NCBI RefSeq assembly: GCF_004358445.1
Contig: NZ_CP037951.1
Location: forward strand, 359,501 to 423,500
Length of the DNA: 64,000 nucleotides
Direction of reading: 5' to 3'
From: Parashewanella tropica
GTDB taxonomy: Bacteria; Pseudomonadota; Gammaproteobacteria; Enterobacterales; Shewanellaceae
Position numbers and translations under genes: made by a program. Under the pieces are notes generated by a model. It made no database searches. It was not told the DNA's origin and worked only from the letters and a program-made list of their open reading frames with translations. Below are positions 18,113 to 27,843 of this stretch, in pieces. How positions within the stretch are numbered: position 1 is the first letter of the stretch; the number at the start of each line of letters is the position of its first letter.

Positions 18113-18375
18113 TGCCAATCCACATTGAGGTGCGCCTACTCAGCAAGAAAAAAGGGTTGCAGAGCAAGGTGTAGGGTTGAAGTACTATTGGGATAATATG
18201 AAAACGATCAACATAGCTATAGAAGATTTTATTCTTGCCCTTTGGGAGCTTGCCAATAGCACAATTACTGCCCAAAATTGCTTTGACGTAGAATGGCTAT
18301 GCCTTCATCAATTTTGGTTGTACTTGCACTATTGGCATAGCTCTGAGTTATTCGCACCTCAATAAGGATTGGTAT
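18112..18375. mobile_element. MITE-like element with 23-bp imperfect terminal inverted repeats
   Basis: The left end (18112-18134) and right end (18353-18375) are inverted copies matching at 20 of 23 positions; both contain ccaatcc and ttgaggtgcg. Pairing continues inward through actcag with one indel. The element fills the whole gap between the OmpA lipoprotein stop codon and lapG, and its right repeat supplies the aagga upstream of lapG. It has no convincing transposase gene. The short ORFs inside it, on either strand, match nothing I recognise. Confidence 0.7.
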
Positions 18376-18380
18376 ACGAC

Positions 18381-19085
18381 ATGTTCTCTCGAACCAGTTT
18401 GCTTTCGGTTCATTATAGAAATAAACGATGGCTCCTTATACTCATATTAATTTGTGGGGTGGGAGTCATTGCGAAGCAACCCGTTCTAAATCGTGGCAAG
18501 GCGGTATCTACCCTTGAGCAACGCTACGGTGAGCGTGCAGCACTCCGTGCCAATGCTTGGTTCGACATCATTGAGCAAGACCAAGGGAAGAGCGAGCAGC
18601 AACAGCTAAAACAGGTGAATCGCTTTTTTAATTATTTCCAGTTTGTGGATGACATCAAACTCTGGGGCGAGTCGAATTACTGGGCGACACCTATGGAGTT
18701 TATCGGGGTTAATGGTGGTGATTGCGAAGACTTTTCTATCGCCAAGTATTTCACCTTACTACAGCTGGGTATACCCGAAGAAAAAATGCGTATTACCATG
18801 GTAAAGGCGCAACAATTAAATCAGTATCATATGGTATTGGCTTATTACGAAACACCAGGTTCCATTCCGTTGATTTTGGATAACTTAGATAAACAGATCA
18901 AACCCGCTAATGAGCGTACCGATCTTTTACCTGTGTACAGCTTCAACGGTAAGCAATTATGGCTAAATAAAGAGAAAGGTCGGGGCGTGTTAGCAGGTAA
19001 ATCAACGCGTCTTAAAAAATGGAACGACCTCAACCAACGCTTAGGCTTAAGTCGTTTGCGCTTGCCTAAACTGAATTTGGAGTAG
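18381..19085 (+). CDS. lapG: LapG-type periplasmic cysteine protease (adhesin release)
   Basis: This 234-residue protease of the bacterial transglutaminase-like (BTLCP) family cleaves the N-terminal retention module of LapA-type adhesins at a di-alanine site. A signal anchor lies near residues 14-32. The catalytic triad is visible: Cys115 in NGGDCEDFS, His150 in NQYHMVLAY and Asp167 in LILDNLD. I chose ATG at 18381; a TTG at 18369 would add MVYD but leaves no space after the aagga at 18364. It is followed six bases later by lapD, its regulator, so the pair should be co-transcribed. Confidence 0.93.
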   Translation: MFSRTSLLSVHYRNKRWLLILILICGVGVIAKQPVLNRGKAVSTLEQRYGERAALRANAWFDIIEQDQGKSEQQQLKQVNRFFNYFQFVDDIKLWGESNYWATPMEFIGVNGGDCEDFSIAKYFTLLQLGIPEEKMRITMVKAQQLNQYHMVLAYYETPGSIPLILDNLDKQIKPANERTDLLPVYSFNGKQLWLNKEKGRGVLAGKSTRLKKWNDLNQRLGLSRLRLPKLNLE

Positions 19086-19091
19086 CAAAAC

Positions 19092-21008
19092 ATGACCCTG
19101 TTCCGACAAATTTATGCGCTACTGTTCGGATTATTTTTACTCGTTGTATTGAGCTTAGGCTATTTGCAATTTACGGAAACTCGCAGTTTCCTGCAAAAAC
19201 AAATGAGCTCAGACATTAACAACGCCAGCCACTCATTAGGGTTGATGTTAGTTCCTGCACTGGAAGCCGGTGATATGGCGCAAGCAGAAACTTTGGTTAA
19301 TGTTATTTTTGAAGGTGGATTTTACAAACAAGTTAAGCTGACTTGGCTTGTGGATGGTAAAGAGCAGGTATGGCAAAACCCTCTTCAAATACAAGACGTA
19401 CCTCAATGGTTTTTGGACATAGGTCTGTTTCCTGTCATTACTAAGGAAAGCACAGTAACCTCTGGTTGGTTGCAGTTGGCGAAACTCGAAATTACGGCGC
19501 ATCCAGCGTTTGGGTATTATGAATTATGGCGAGTGTTTACTAATGCCATTATCATTTTTGCATTGCTATTTTTGGTTGCCATTATATCGGCTCGATTTGG
19601 GTTAACGTTTTTACTTAAGCCCTTAAATGGGCTGGCGGAACATGCCAAAAAACTTGAGCAACAGCAATTTGGACAACAGCTTAATACCCCTAAAGTAAAA
19701 GAGTTGCAGCCAGTGGTATCAGCGTTTAACAGCATGTCGGCAAAATTATCTAATGTATTTGCATCGTTAGATAATGAACTCACTCAATTGCGAAATAAAA
19801 ACTTAGTCGATCATGTATCAGGATTGCCGAACCGCCAATATATGACGTCGAGACTAGAAAGTTGGACGGCCGAGCCTAGCAGTGGTGCCTTGATTCTGGC
19901 TAAGTTTGATTGGCTAGAACAAGTGCATAATCGTTATGGATACGAAGTCAGAGACGAAACGATACGTATCCTATCAAAAGCATTACACCAAGAACTCGAC
20001 GAGATCTCGTCATCAGTCATTGCTCGCATCTCGGCCTTTGAATTTGCTTTTATGATCCCAGATGTAGAACATGAAAGCCTCAGTAAATACTTATACACAC
20101 TTATTCGTACTTGTAATCAAGAAATCACTCGCTCCGGAGGAACCGCTAATCAAGGGATTGTACTAGGTGTCGCTGAACGGTTAGAGGACATGGATGCTTC
20201 TAAGATATTGTCACAGGCGGATAATGCTTTACAAAAAGCGATTCAGCAAGAAAAAGTGTTTGTATGGCTAGAAACAAATGAGCCACAAAGTCTTGACCGT
20301 AACCAGTGGCGAGAAAGCTTAACCGCGGCAATGGAAGCAAAGCAGTTTCATTTTCGTTGGCAACCAGTGCTGTCTATGTCAGGACAATCTGAGTTACACC
20401 GAGAGTTATATTGCCAACTGGAAATACAAAATAAAGTCATTACTGCGGCAAAGTTTATGCCATACATTGACCTATTTTCATTTGGAAGTGTGTTGGATAA
20501 ATGTTTATTAAGTTCGATTAATTCGAATACCATTATTCAAGCGCATAAAGGTAAATTGGCAATCAATTTAACGAAGCAAAGTATTCAGGATCGTAGTTTT
20601 CAAACTTGGTTAGATGACTTTTTGGCTGGCTGCAATATGGTTGATAAACTTTGCTTTGAAATCCCTGAAGCCGTTATTCATTCAGATGTTGAGGCTTGTG
20701 AAAGCTTATGTCAGATATTAAAGGCCAGAGGTTGTCAGGTAGGCATTGACCATTACGGACGTCAATTAGGTTCTATGTCGTACTTACAAGCACTTAATCC
20801 AGATTATGTAAAATTGGATCAAGGCATTGCTTCTGATATTGAGCAAACAGATAACAAAAATGTTATGGCTGCATTAATTAATGTTGCGAAAGGTTTAGAC
20901 ATAAAGATTATTATTACTGGAATCCAGCAAGAGTCTGAATTGGAAGGGTTATCTGGTTTCAGCCTCACTGGGTATCAAGGCTTTATTGAGCCACCCATAA
21001 ACTTATAA
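19092..21008 (+). CDS. lapD: LapD-type c-di-GMP receptor with degenerate GGDEF and EAL domains
   Basis: This 638-residue inner-membrane protein has a transmembrane helix near residues 7-22, a periplasmic LapD/MoxY-type domain (about 23-150), a second helix (about 153-176), a HAMP linker, a GGDEF-like domain and an EAL-like domain. The GGDEF signature is replaced by SAFEF (near residue 315) and the EAL motif by ELYCQLEI (near 437). It should therefore bind c-di-GMP rather than make or destroy it, as known for LapD. When c-di-GMP is bound, LapD sequesters LapG and the adhesin stays on the surface. The start ATG has ggag ten bases upstream. Confidence 0.93.
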   Translation: MTLFRQIYALLFGLFLLVVLSLGYLQFTETRSFLQKQMSSDINNASHSLGLMLVPALEAGDMAQAETLVNVIFEGGFYKQVKLTWLVDGKEQVWQNPLQIQDVPQWFLDIGLFPVITKESTVTSGWLQLAKLEITAHPAFGYYELWRVFTNAIIIFALLFLVAIISARFGLTFLLKPLNGLAEHAKKLEQQQFGQQLNTPKVKELQPVVSAFNSMSAKLSNVFASLDNELTQLRNKNLVDHVSGLPNRQYMTSRLESWTAEPSSGALILAKFDWLEQVHNRYGYEVRDETIRILSKALHQELDEISSSVIARISAFEFAFMIPDVEHESLSKYLYTLIRTCNQEITRSGGTANQGIVLGVAERLEDMDASKILSQADNALQKAIQQEKVFVWLETNEPQSLDRNQWRESLTAAMEAKQFHFRWQPVLSMSGQSELHRELYCQLEIQNKVITAAKFMPYIDLFSFGSVLDKCLLSSINSNTIIQAHKGKLAINLTKQSIQDRSFQTWLDDFLAGCNMVDKLCFEIPEAVIHSDVEACESLCQILKARGCQVGIDHYGRQLGSMSYLQALNPDYVKLDQGIASDIEQTDNKNVMAALINVAKGLDIKIIITGIQQESELEGLSGFSLTGYQGFIEPPINL

Positions 21009-21105
21009 ATTATCATCTTATACGGCTGCTCTATGCGGGTAGCCGCCCCTTCTCCACAACCGATTAACCTCAAATTAACTTATCTTAAGAAGATGAACTC
21101 AAGTT

Positions 21106-21129
21106 TAGGATTAATTGCGAATTATCCTA
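21106..21129. promoter_or_regulatory. Operator-like palindrome upstream of the 1576-residue gene
   Basis: The arms taggattaatt and aattatccta pair around gcg with a single-base offset, in the AT-rich 205-bp leader of the next gene. It could be a regulator binding site. I cannot name the regulator. Confidence 0.35.
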
Positions 21130-21213
21130 ATTGTGACTATTTTTGGCATAGACAAATTTTTTATATGAATGTTCAAAACTGCTGAAATTTATGCAGTCCC
21201 TAGGAGTTCTTTT

Positions 21214-24200
21214 ATGCTCGAACTAAAGCTAGTTGATGCGAATTGTCAAGAAAAATTGGCTAATGACCAAGGTATACGCTATGCAGGGAAGCAACGTAAT
21301 CCTGGGGTAATGAGGGCTGCAGATCGACAAAAAGTCACAAATGCAGAAGGTTACCAGCTTATTCCTTTTGAGCATCAAAATTCATTGGGTTTTGGCCGAG
21401 AATACTGCTTTGCAATTACACCTGAGGGTGAAATTTTATCAGGTAGGGTTACAGGTTTTCTCAAAAATAAAAAGCTCACTCACCAAATAAGTTTAGGTGA
21501 TGCCAGTCTTAAAAATTGTACTGAGCAAAAACTATTACACTCTGTGTTACTGGCGGGTCGATTACCGGTTGAGGTCGTTGCCAAAACGGTTTTAAAACAC
21601 CCTGTGAATGGTGCCCGTATTTTGCATGAAATCCGTAGGGTAAATCCTGAAAGGTTTGAAGCCATTGTTCAGCAGGTGCAAGTAATAGAATCACAGCAAC
21701 AGCGAGAGCAACAACCAGTACCAGCAGCAACACAAGCGGTGGATCTTGAGCAACCACAACTTCCACCAGAGACTCAAGAGCCCGTCGCAGCAGCCGCTCC
21801 AGTTCAAGGACAGTCGGATAGCGAAGAAGAAATTGAAGTATCACCTCGAGTTCAGGGTGAAGCAGTGGCTTTGGATGCTCAAGCTCCTCTGTTCGATGAT
21901 GCGCTTGAAGTTACATTGGCATCGACGCTCAAACTTATTTCTTTTTCGACTTATGTTGATTATCTAAAAGCGATTACACCGCAAGCACCAAAACAGGTTG
22001 TAGAAGAATTGTTGAAATGTACTGCACCAGAACTTAACGATGCAGTAGACCATTTTAGTCAATCAAGAACACAACAAAGAGCGACTAGAGCTGCTCCCGT
22101 CCCCAATGAACCAGTGATAGACACTGTGATTAGTGAATGTAATGATGAGCAACTGATCCAGCTGTTTAGAAATGGGTGTCAGTTTTACCCTGTTGCCAGC
22201 AATGGCTATGGGGCACTAGACTTATTTGACGGGTTCGATACCTTGCCCATTTACCAAGAATCTACAGCTGTAAAACTCGTATTTAATCATATATCAACAG
22301 AGCGATTTGTAGCCATTTTTAACCGGCTGCCTAATTATGAAAAGCCAGTATTGATTAACTTATTGAGTAAGCAAGAGCTTGATGCAGTGTTAGCCCATGC
22401 CCCTAACTTATTTTCAGGTTTAAGTGTAACTGACCGACGAGTTATGCGTAGTGTGATGGAAACTGGACAAGTTAACATCCATGCGGCTGAAGATGTAACC
22501 GTTAAAATTGCTGAAATGCAACAGCATAAAGATATTGTCAACTTTGCATTTTCTCCCTCAACTGGAGATGGCGTTGATGATTCAATAGATGAAAGAAGAG
22601 TGCCCCAAAAAGTGACTCTTTTCGAAAAATCTGAAGAGAGCGATGTATACGAAACAGTGTTGCTTAGCTTAGACGATAATTACGTGCCTCCTAGTCTATC
22701 AACACAACAAAGGCCATTAGAAGAAGGCGCTAGGCATCTAGAAGAGGAATTGACAGAAGAACAGCCTCCAGAAAAAGTAACGGTAGTCGAAGTATACGAA
22801 AGGCATTTAGCTGAGGAAGTACCACCAAAACCACAAGAGCAAGCCACTCCTCCTCCAGCTCTAGACAGTCGAGAACATCAAGAGAGTGCAGTTACTCGTT
22901 CTCGAAGTGGTTCTCTGCAGGTCGAAGCTGAATATGAAGAAGATGAGATTGGAATAGACACCCGTAAAGTAAACAGTCTACCTCCAAGACGTAAAGACTA
23001 TAGCCAGGCCTCGTCCACACAACCAAATCCATTGGAAGGGTTCCGCGTATCACCTGCGGCAACACCTGTTCCTCACCAGTTGTTCGTAGAATCTGAAGAT
23101 GAAGCTTCAAGTTTTCCTCTGGTTGGGACACCTGTATCGTTAAGGCAACAAGTCTCACATACGGAAACAGAGCCTGAAGAACCAAACGAAGAGGTGACTG
23201 AAGATGATTCGGTTGTTGATGAATGGGAGTCGGTAGAAGACTTTGAGCATCAGTCTTTGATTCGAGGCTTTTTAGCTAGGGAAAGGTCGATGACGGTCGA
23301 AGAATATGAAGATTCAGATTACGACACTGATTACGAGGACGAGGACGAGGTAGCCAATCAATGGATGGGCGAACATTATCCAGACCCAACGATAAGCTTA
23401 CCTTTTAGTAGCTTACCTACACAGGCACAGCAAGATCCCGTTCAAGCCAGTATTAGGCATGTACGTGCAGCCACAGAAAAAGCGGCACAAAAGTGGGTTC
23501 AGAATGATCCTGAAAAAAGTCTTCATTCTTTAAGAGCGGCAAACTCACCATCTCTTGAACAGCCTGATGAATTACCTCTAGAGCTAGCGGTTGGCACTGC
23601 TGAATACGATGAAGTAATGTTAGAAAGGCTTGAAACATTGGTCAAAACTCAGCATCTAGAAATACCTGAAGAGGTACAAGAAGCGCTTGAAGCGGGGATG
23701 GCTTGTACAGATTTTAACGAATTAGTGAACACTAAGCAGGTTGATTATCTAGTGGCTGTGCGAGAATTCAGTGATAAGCGCACACTATCCCCTGTTGAGC
23801 GAAGATGGATTCGATATGGGTATCAGATGCTATTAACTAGAATGTTTTATCTATACACATTAAGCGCTGATAATTTATTGCAGGAAGATGGAATGAAGCG
23901 GAAAGGTGGTAAGTTAACGGTTGCCACTAATGTAGCAGCCATTGCTAACTATCGTGGGGTATCGATGACGCTTGCTAAAGGCGAAGGTAATGGCGATGAA
24001 ACAAGTATAATTAACAATTATATTAAGCAAGCGGTAAGTGAGTTAGCAAAAAGGGATAAGGTTAGGTTTGTTAGTAAAGAAGTGAAACAGCAAATGGAAG
24101 AGGCTGGTAAAACTCAAGGATTAACATTAGTTGCTGATATGGATGAAGTCAGTTGGGGAACCAAGTTTTTTCGAGACACAATGAATTTTGAAAAATTCTC

Positions 24201-25944
24201 TATCAGAGTGAAGAAACAGGATTTAAAGGGTGCAGAAAAAGTAAATACGGCGCTTAAACGTGAACTAGCAGGCGTGAGAGTCTTATCTAATTCAGCGGCT
24301 GAGATAGACACAGATCAAACTGGACAGAAAACGAAAGAAGATTATAGGCATGAAATTGAGAGGTTGGAACAAAGGATTAAATCATCTGATGCTGCGATTG
24401 AAGAACTGGAAAAAGAGATAAGGGAAATACAAGAAAAGATTGAAAATTCAGATGCTTGGGATGTAGATATTTTAGCGCGTCATGTTTATGTCGAAGGTCT
24501 GAAATTAAGGGAACTTGCACTCCAGAGGCAATTGCCAGTCGTTATTCAAAGAACACAACGCGCTAAAAATAGGGCTAAGTTTAAAGACCCTGCATTGGTT
24601 TTAGCATCAAAACAAAAGGATATTGCTTACACTGCGAAAAGAGCAACGGAAACTTATAAAAAGAAGCTAAAAAAAGATGATCCAAATATCACTGATGAAA
24701 TTCTCGCAACCAAAGGGGATGCTTTTTACCTTGCTAAAGTTGCGGAAATAAATCACCGCTATGAAAATATTTATTTAGAAACCCTTTATAAAAACCGAGG
24801 AGCAGTGGTACTAGATTACCCTTGCTTTAAAGAAATGTCGGATGAAAGAAGAGCCAACTTTAGAGACCACATGATCAATCAAAGTATTGATCTTCCTGAG
24901 CATCATAAACATGTGATTGCTGAAGCCGCCAAACGAGCAGGCGTGATTACGCAAGATCAATGTAGTCTTGAGCGATTAAAATCCGATTTAGTTTCCTTCG
25001 AACAACCATACAAAAAAGCGGTGATGGTCGAAATAGCGAAAGAAGATCCAGAGGCATTTACAGTAATTCTCACAACGCTAGACTCAGAGCGTTTTGAGCA
25101 AAGAGCACAAATGCTTGCGCAAAAAGCACAAATGCTTGCGCAAAAAGCACAAAGAGCAGAAGAGACAGAGGGGGCTGAACAAGTAGAAGAGAAGGAGCTT
25201 CAGCAAAGTTGGCTTTCAGCCTTGTTCAGTGGTTGTCAGGTATTACTTAGAGGAACAGAAGTTTATGATCCCGCAGAGCCAACTAAAGTTCTAGGCTATC
25301 AATCCCCACTTATGGCGTATGAGAATATTAAAAAAGCTTGTCAGCGAACTCAAGATAAAGACTGTGATTATTTGACAGTTCCACACGATAATGGTTTGGC
25401 TATTTTTGGTACTGATGTAGATGAAGAACTATTATTGGCCGCCGAGGGTAATTTCTTCCAATACATAAAAACGCTTGCAAGAAATGATAAAACTGAAGCT
25501 ATAACCAAAGGACCTGGGAAAGGCAGAGGAAATGAATTCCTCGAAATTAAAGCAACACAATATAAGGTATTTGATGCTGCTAATCCTGTGCATCAGCAAT
25601 TAGCATCATTATCATTCTTATGTACTCTTCTAAGCGCCGTCAGAGGTGGAGGAGGAATATATCAAGACGAAGGATTTATAGAAAAACTAGCGGCTTTAAA
25701 TAAAGAAACAGGTCCATTGATTCACATGTATCTAGATATTGGTTGTGAATTATTAAGAGAAACTCAGCCTGAACTAGCGCATGGAGATGTATGGCTTAGC
25801 CAAGTATTTGCTCATGATGGCATTCCAGGAAAAGGAGTGGTTAATAATGATACCTTCCAACCAAGAGGAGGTTGGGCATTGTTAAGAGCGGCAGATGGAG
25901 CTCATATTCCATTGTATTATAAAGGTCAGCCGCAAAATCGCTAA
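21214..25944 (+). CDS. Very large protein of unknown function, effector-like architecture
   Basis: I do not recognise this 1576-residue protein. It has no signal peptide or transmembrane helix, so it is cytosolic or exported by a leaderless route. Visible layout: a compact N-terminal domain (1 to about 150); Gln/Pro/Glu-rich linkers; helical repeats at about 230-440 (for example PKQVVEELLKCTAPELNDAV); a long acidic, probably disordered region (about 470-760) with the stretch EEYEDSDYDTDYEDEDE; a helical middle; a coiled coil at about 1040-1090 (IERLEQRIKSSDAAIEELEK); an AQMLAQK tandem repeat; and a globular C-terminus (about 1325-1576). ATG at 21214 is preferred because aggag lies seven bases before it; the ATG at 21169 lacks a ribosome site. 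It stands alone between lapD and hemE. Eukaryote-like linkers and size suggest a secreted effector or toxin, but this is inference. Confidence 0.85.
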   Translation: MLELKLVDANCQEKLANDQGIRYAGKQRNPGVMRAADRQKVTNAEGYQLIPFEHQNSLGFGREYCFAITPEGEILSGRVTGFLKNKKLTHQISLGDASLKNCTEQKLLHSVLLAGRLPVEVVAKTVLKHPVNGARILHEIRRVNPERFEAIVQQVQVIESQQQREQQPVPAATQAVDLEQPQLPPETQEPVAAAAPVQGQSDSEEEIEVSPRVQGEAVALDAQAPLFDDALEVTLASTLKLISFSTYVDYLKAITPQAPKQVVEELLKCTAPELNDAVDHFSQSRTQQRATRAAPVPNEPVIDTVISECNDEQLIQLFRNGCQFYPVASNGYGALDLFDGFDTLPIYQESTAVKLVFNHISTERFVAIFNRLPNYEKPVLINLLSKQELDAVLAHAPNLFSGLSVTDRRVMRSVMETGQVNIHAAEDVTVKIAEMQQHKDIVNFAFSPSTGDGVDDSIDERRVPQKVTLFEKSEESDVYETVLLSLDDNYVPPSLSTQQRPLEEGARHLEEELTEEQPPEKVTVVEVYERHLAEEVPPKPQEQATPPPALDSREHQESAVTRSRSGSLQVEAEYEEDEIGIDTRKVNSLPPRRKDYSQASSTQPNPLEGFRVSPAATPVPHQLFVESEDEASSFPLVGTPVSLRQQVSHTETEPEEPNEEVTEDDSVVDEWESVEDFEHQSLIRGFLARERSMTVEEYEDSDYDTDYEDEDEVANQWMGEHYPDPTISLPFSSLPTQAQQDPVQASIRHVRAATEKAAQKWVQNDPEKSLHSLRAANSPSLEQPDELPLELAVGTAEYDEVMLERLETLVKTQHLEIPEEVQEALEAGMACTDFNELVNTKQVDYLVAVREFSDKRTLSPVERRWIRYGYQMLLTRMFYLYTLSADNLLQEDGMKRKGGKLTVATNVAAIANYRGVSMTLAKGEGNGDETSIINNYIKQAVSELAKRDKVRFVSKEVKQQMEEAGKTQGLTLVADMDEVSWGTKFFRDTMNFEKFSIRVKKQDLKGAEKVNTALKRELAGVRVLSNSAAEIDTDQTGQKTKEDYRHEIERLEQRIKSSDAAIEELEKEIREIQEKIENSDAWDVDILARHVYVEGLKLRELALQRQLPVVIQRTQRAKNRAKFKDPALVLASKQKDIAYTAKRATETYKKKLKKDDPNITDEILATKGDAFYLAKVAEINHRYENIYLETLYKNRGAVVLDYPCFKEMSDERRANFRDHMINQSIDLPEHHKHVIAEAAKRAGVITQDQCSLERLKSDLVSFEQPYKKAVMVEIAKEDPEAFTVILTTLDSERFEQRAQMLAQKAQMLAQKAQRAEETEGAEQVEEKELQQSWLSALFSGCQVLLRGTEVYDPAEPTKVLGYQSPLMAYENIKKACQRTQDKDCDYLTVPHDNGLAIFGTDVDEELLLAAEGNFFQYIKTLARNDKTEAITKGPGKGRGNEFLEIKATQYKVFDAANPVHQQLASLSFLCTLLSAVRGGGGIYQDEGFIEKLAALNKETGPLIHMYLDIGCELLRETQPELAHGDVWLSQVFAHDGIPGKGVVNNDTFQPRGGWALLRAADGAHIPLYYKGQPQNR
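25104..25145 (+). repeat. Two tandem copies of a 21-bp unit inside the large unknown gene
   Basis: The 21-bp unit beginning gcacaaatgcttgcg occurs twice in a row and encodes a duplicated seven-residue AQMLAQK heptad. It keeps the reading frame. Confidence 0.9.
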
Positions 25945-25961
25945 TAGTTACGGCTCTGGAT

Positions 25962-25996
25962 TTAGCCCTATCGAATTTAATTATTGAGAGGGCTAA
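25962..25996. terminator. Possible terminator between convergent genes
   Basis: The arms ttagccct and agggctaa form a perfect 8-bp stem with a 19-base loop between the convergent large unknown gene and hemE. The loop is long and the T-tract poor, so the call is tentative. Confidence 0.35.
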
Positions 25997-26033
25997 TTAG
26001 ATTTAAGGCGAAGCGAATCGGTAATTAAGGGTA

Positions 26034-27098
26034 TTATTTATGATATTGCCCAGAATGCTTCACTACGGAATCAATAAAGGCTTTTGCATGCTTAGGATCC
26101 ACATGTTGATGGATACCATGACCAAGGTTGAATACATGACCTGAGCCATTGCCGTAGCTGGCTAGAATCGACTTCACTTCTTGTTCAATACGTTCAGGTG
26201 TTCCATAAAGTACAGACGGATCCATGTTGCCTTGTAGAGCGACTTTCTCACCCACACGACGACGAGCATCACCGATATCTACCGTCCAATCTAAGCCAAG
26301 TGCATCACAGCCTGTTTCAGCCATGGCTTCTAGCCATAACCCGCCACCTTTGGTAAATAAAGTAACAGGTACTTGGCGACCGTCTGCGTGGCGAGTCAAA
26401 CCATCTACGATTTTTTGCATGTATGGCAGAGAAAATTCACGGTAGGCTTGATGAGATAAAGCGCCGCCCCAAGAGTCAAAAATCATCAGCGATTGAGCGC
26501 CGTTTGCGACTTGTGCATTCAAATACAAGGTCACTGAGTCAGCTAATTTGTCTAATAGTAAATGCAAGGCTTTTGGCTCTGAGTACGCCATCTTTTTGAT
26601 TTTCTCAAAAGTTTTACTTGAGCCGCCTTCGACCATGTAGGTGGCTAGTGTCCAAGGTGAACCAGAGAAACCAATTAATGGCACTTCACCTTTTAGTTCA
26701 CGACGAATAGTGCTAACCGCATTCATCACATAGCCAAGCTCATCTTCAGGATCAGGGATCGCTAGCTTTTCAATGGCTGCCATGCTATCAGCTTTACGTT
26801 CGAATTTAGGACCTTCGCCTGTTTCGAAGTACAATCCCAATCCCATCGCGTCAGGAATGGTGAGAATATCAGAGAACAAAATCGCCGCGTCTAAGTCATA
26901 ACGACGTAAGGGCTGGAGTGTTACTTCACAGGCTAGTTCTGCATTTTTACACAAAGACATAAAGTCGCCAGCTTGAGCACGAGTCGCACGATACTCTGGT
27001 AAATAACGCCCAGCTTGGCGCATCATCCAAATCGGTGTGCGATCCACAGGTTGTTTCAGTAGCGCCCGCAAATAGCGATCATTTTTTAATTCAGTCAT
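26034..27098 (-). CDS. hemE: Uroporphyrinogen decarboxylase
   Basis: This 354-residue cytosolic enzyme converts uroporphyrinogen III to coproporphyrinogen III in haem synthesis. It reads almost as the E. coli protein: [14 protein letters not shown] at the start, [13 protein letters not shown] with the substrate-binding Arg, [35 protein letters not shown], and [13 protein letters not shown] near the end. I start it at the ATG giving MTELKND, which matches the family and has aggaa upstream; the frame extends nine codons further, to 27125, without family support. It is transcribed divergently from rsd. Confidence 0.98.
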   Translation of the reverse strand: MTELKNDRYLRALLKQPVDRTPIWMMRQAGRYLPEYRATRAQAGDFMSLCKNAELACEVTLQPLRRYDLDAAILFSDILTIPDAMGLGLYFETGEGPKFERKADSMAAIEKLAIPDPEDELGYVMNAVSTIRRELKGEVPLIGFSGSPWTLATYMVEGGSSKTFEKIKKMAYSEPKALHLLLDKLADSVTLYLNAQVANGAQSLMIFDSWGGALSHQAYREFSLPYMQKIVDGLTRHADGRQVPVTLFTKGGGLWLEAMAETGCDALGLDWTVDIGDARRRVGEKVALQGNMDPSVLYGTPERIEQEVKSILASYGNGSGHVFNLGHGIHQHVDPKHAKAFIDSVVKHSGQYHK

Positions 27099-27353
27099 CA
27101 GGCTGGTTCCTAAACTTCGAGTCAAAATAATTGCGCGTAGTGTACCTGAGAACTGTGATCAAAGTTAGCGTTATTTAGGGCAAGATGTGCTAAATCAATA
27201 CCTTTACTAAAGATAAACGCATTCAATGTGATTGAGATCAAACTCGACCGACAATGATAAAAAAGTAAACGATTTTTATTCGAAAAAGGTTGATCAAACA
27301 GTCGATTCTTTCTTACATTAGAGTGTAGGGAAAATAAACAATTGGGAAACAGG

Positions 27354-27821
27354 ATGCTAAGCAAACTAGAACAAGCCGAACAACGGTGGGGTGGAGCTAA
27401 CCAACTGATTGACCAATGGCTCAGTAATCGCCGTAATCTATTGATCCATTATTTTAAACTTGCGGGATTACCGCCATACGAAACCCAAGAGCAGTCCTTA
27501 CCATCATCCGATAATGTAAAAGAGTTTTGTAACGCATTGGTCGATTATGTCTCAGAAGGACATTTCGAAGTGTATGATCAAGTGGTTTCGGCTTGTGAAA
27601 AACACGGTCCAAACAGCCAAGAACTTGCAAGACAACTCCTTCCAAAAATCAGCTCCAGTACCGATATTGTCCTCGATTTTAGTGATAAATATACCCAAGC
27701 CACCAATGACAATGTTTTATTAGAATTAGATGATGATTTATCTCGTTTAGGCAGCTCAATCGAAAACCGCTTTGGTTATGAAGATGAATTATTAGAAGTA
27801 CTGCATCAGTATCATTCTTAA
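27354..27821 (+). CDS. rsd: Regulator of sigma D (anti-sigma 70 factor)
   Basis: This 155-residue Rsd/AlgQ-family protein binds sigma 70 region 4 and favours alternative sigma factors in stationary phase. Family features include the start MLSKLEQAEQRWGGANQLID, the WLSNRRNLLIHYFKLAG segment and FCNALVDYVSEGHFEVYDQV. Length fits the E. coli protein (158 residues). ATG at 27354 is chosen over the TTG at 27342 because the family begins there and ggga is correctly spaced. hemE next to rsd, divergent, is also the arrangement around E. coli rsd. Confidence 0.95.
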   Translation: MLSKLEQAEQRWGGANQLIDQWLSNRRNLLIHYFKLAGLPPYETQEQSLPSSDNVKEFCNALVDYVSEGHFEVYDQVVSACEKHGPNSQELARQLLPKISSSTDIVLDFSDKYTQATNDNVLLELDDDLSRLGSSIENRFGYEDELLEVLHQYHS

Positions 27822-27843
27822 TTTTTGTTCTTATTATCAAATA

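Noticed and set aside
17931-18275. 114-residue antisense frame over the OmpA gene end and the first inverted-repeat element
   Set aside because: Half of it is antisense to a well-supported gene and the rest lies in the element; no family resemblance or ribosome site.
18177-18365. 62-residue frame inside the element upstream of lapG
   Set aside because: It lies entirely within the inverted-repeat element, has poor start context, and is not similar to any transposase I know.
27122-27364. 80-residue minus-strand frame between hemE and rsd
   Set aside because: It covers the divergent promoter region and has no ribosome site or family features; hemE itself starts at 27098.
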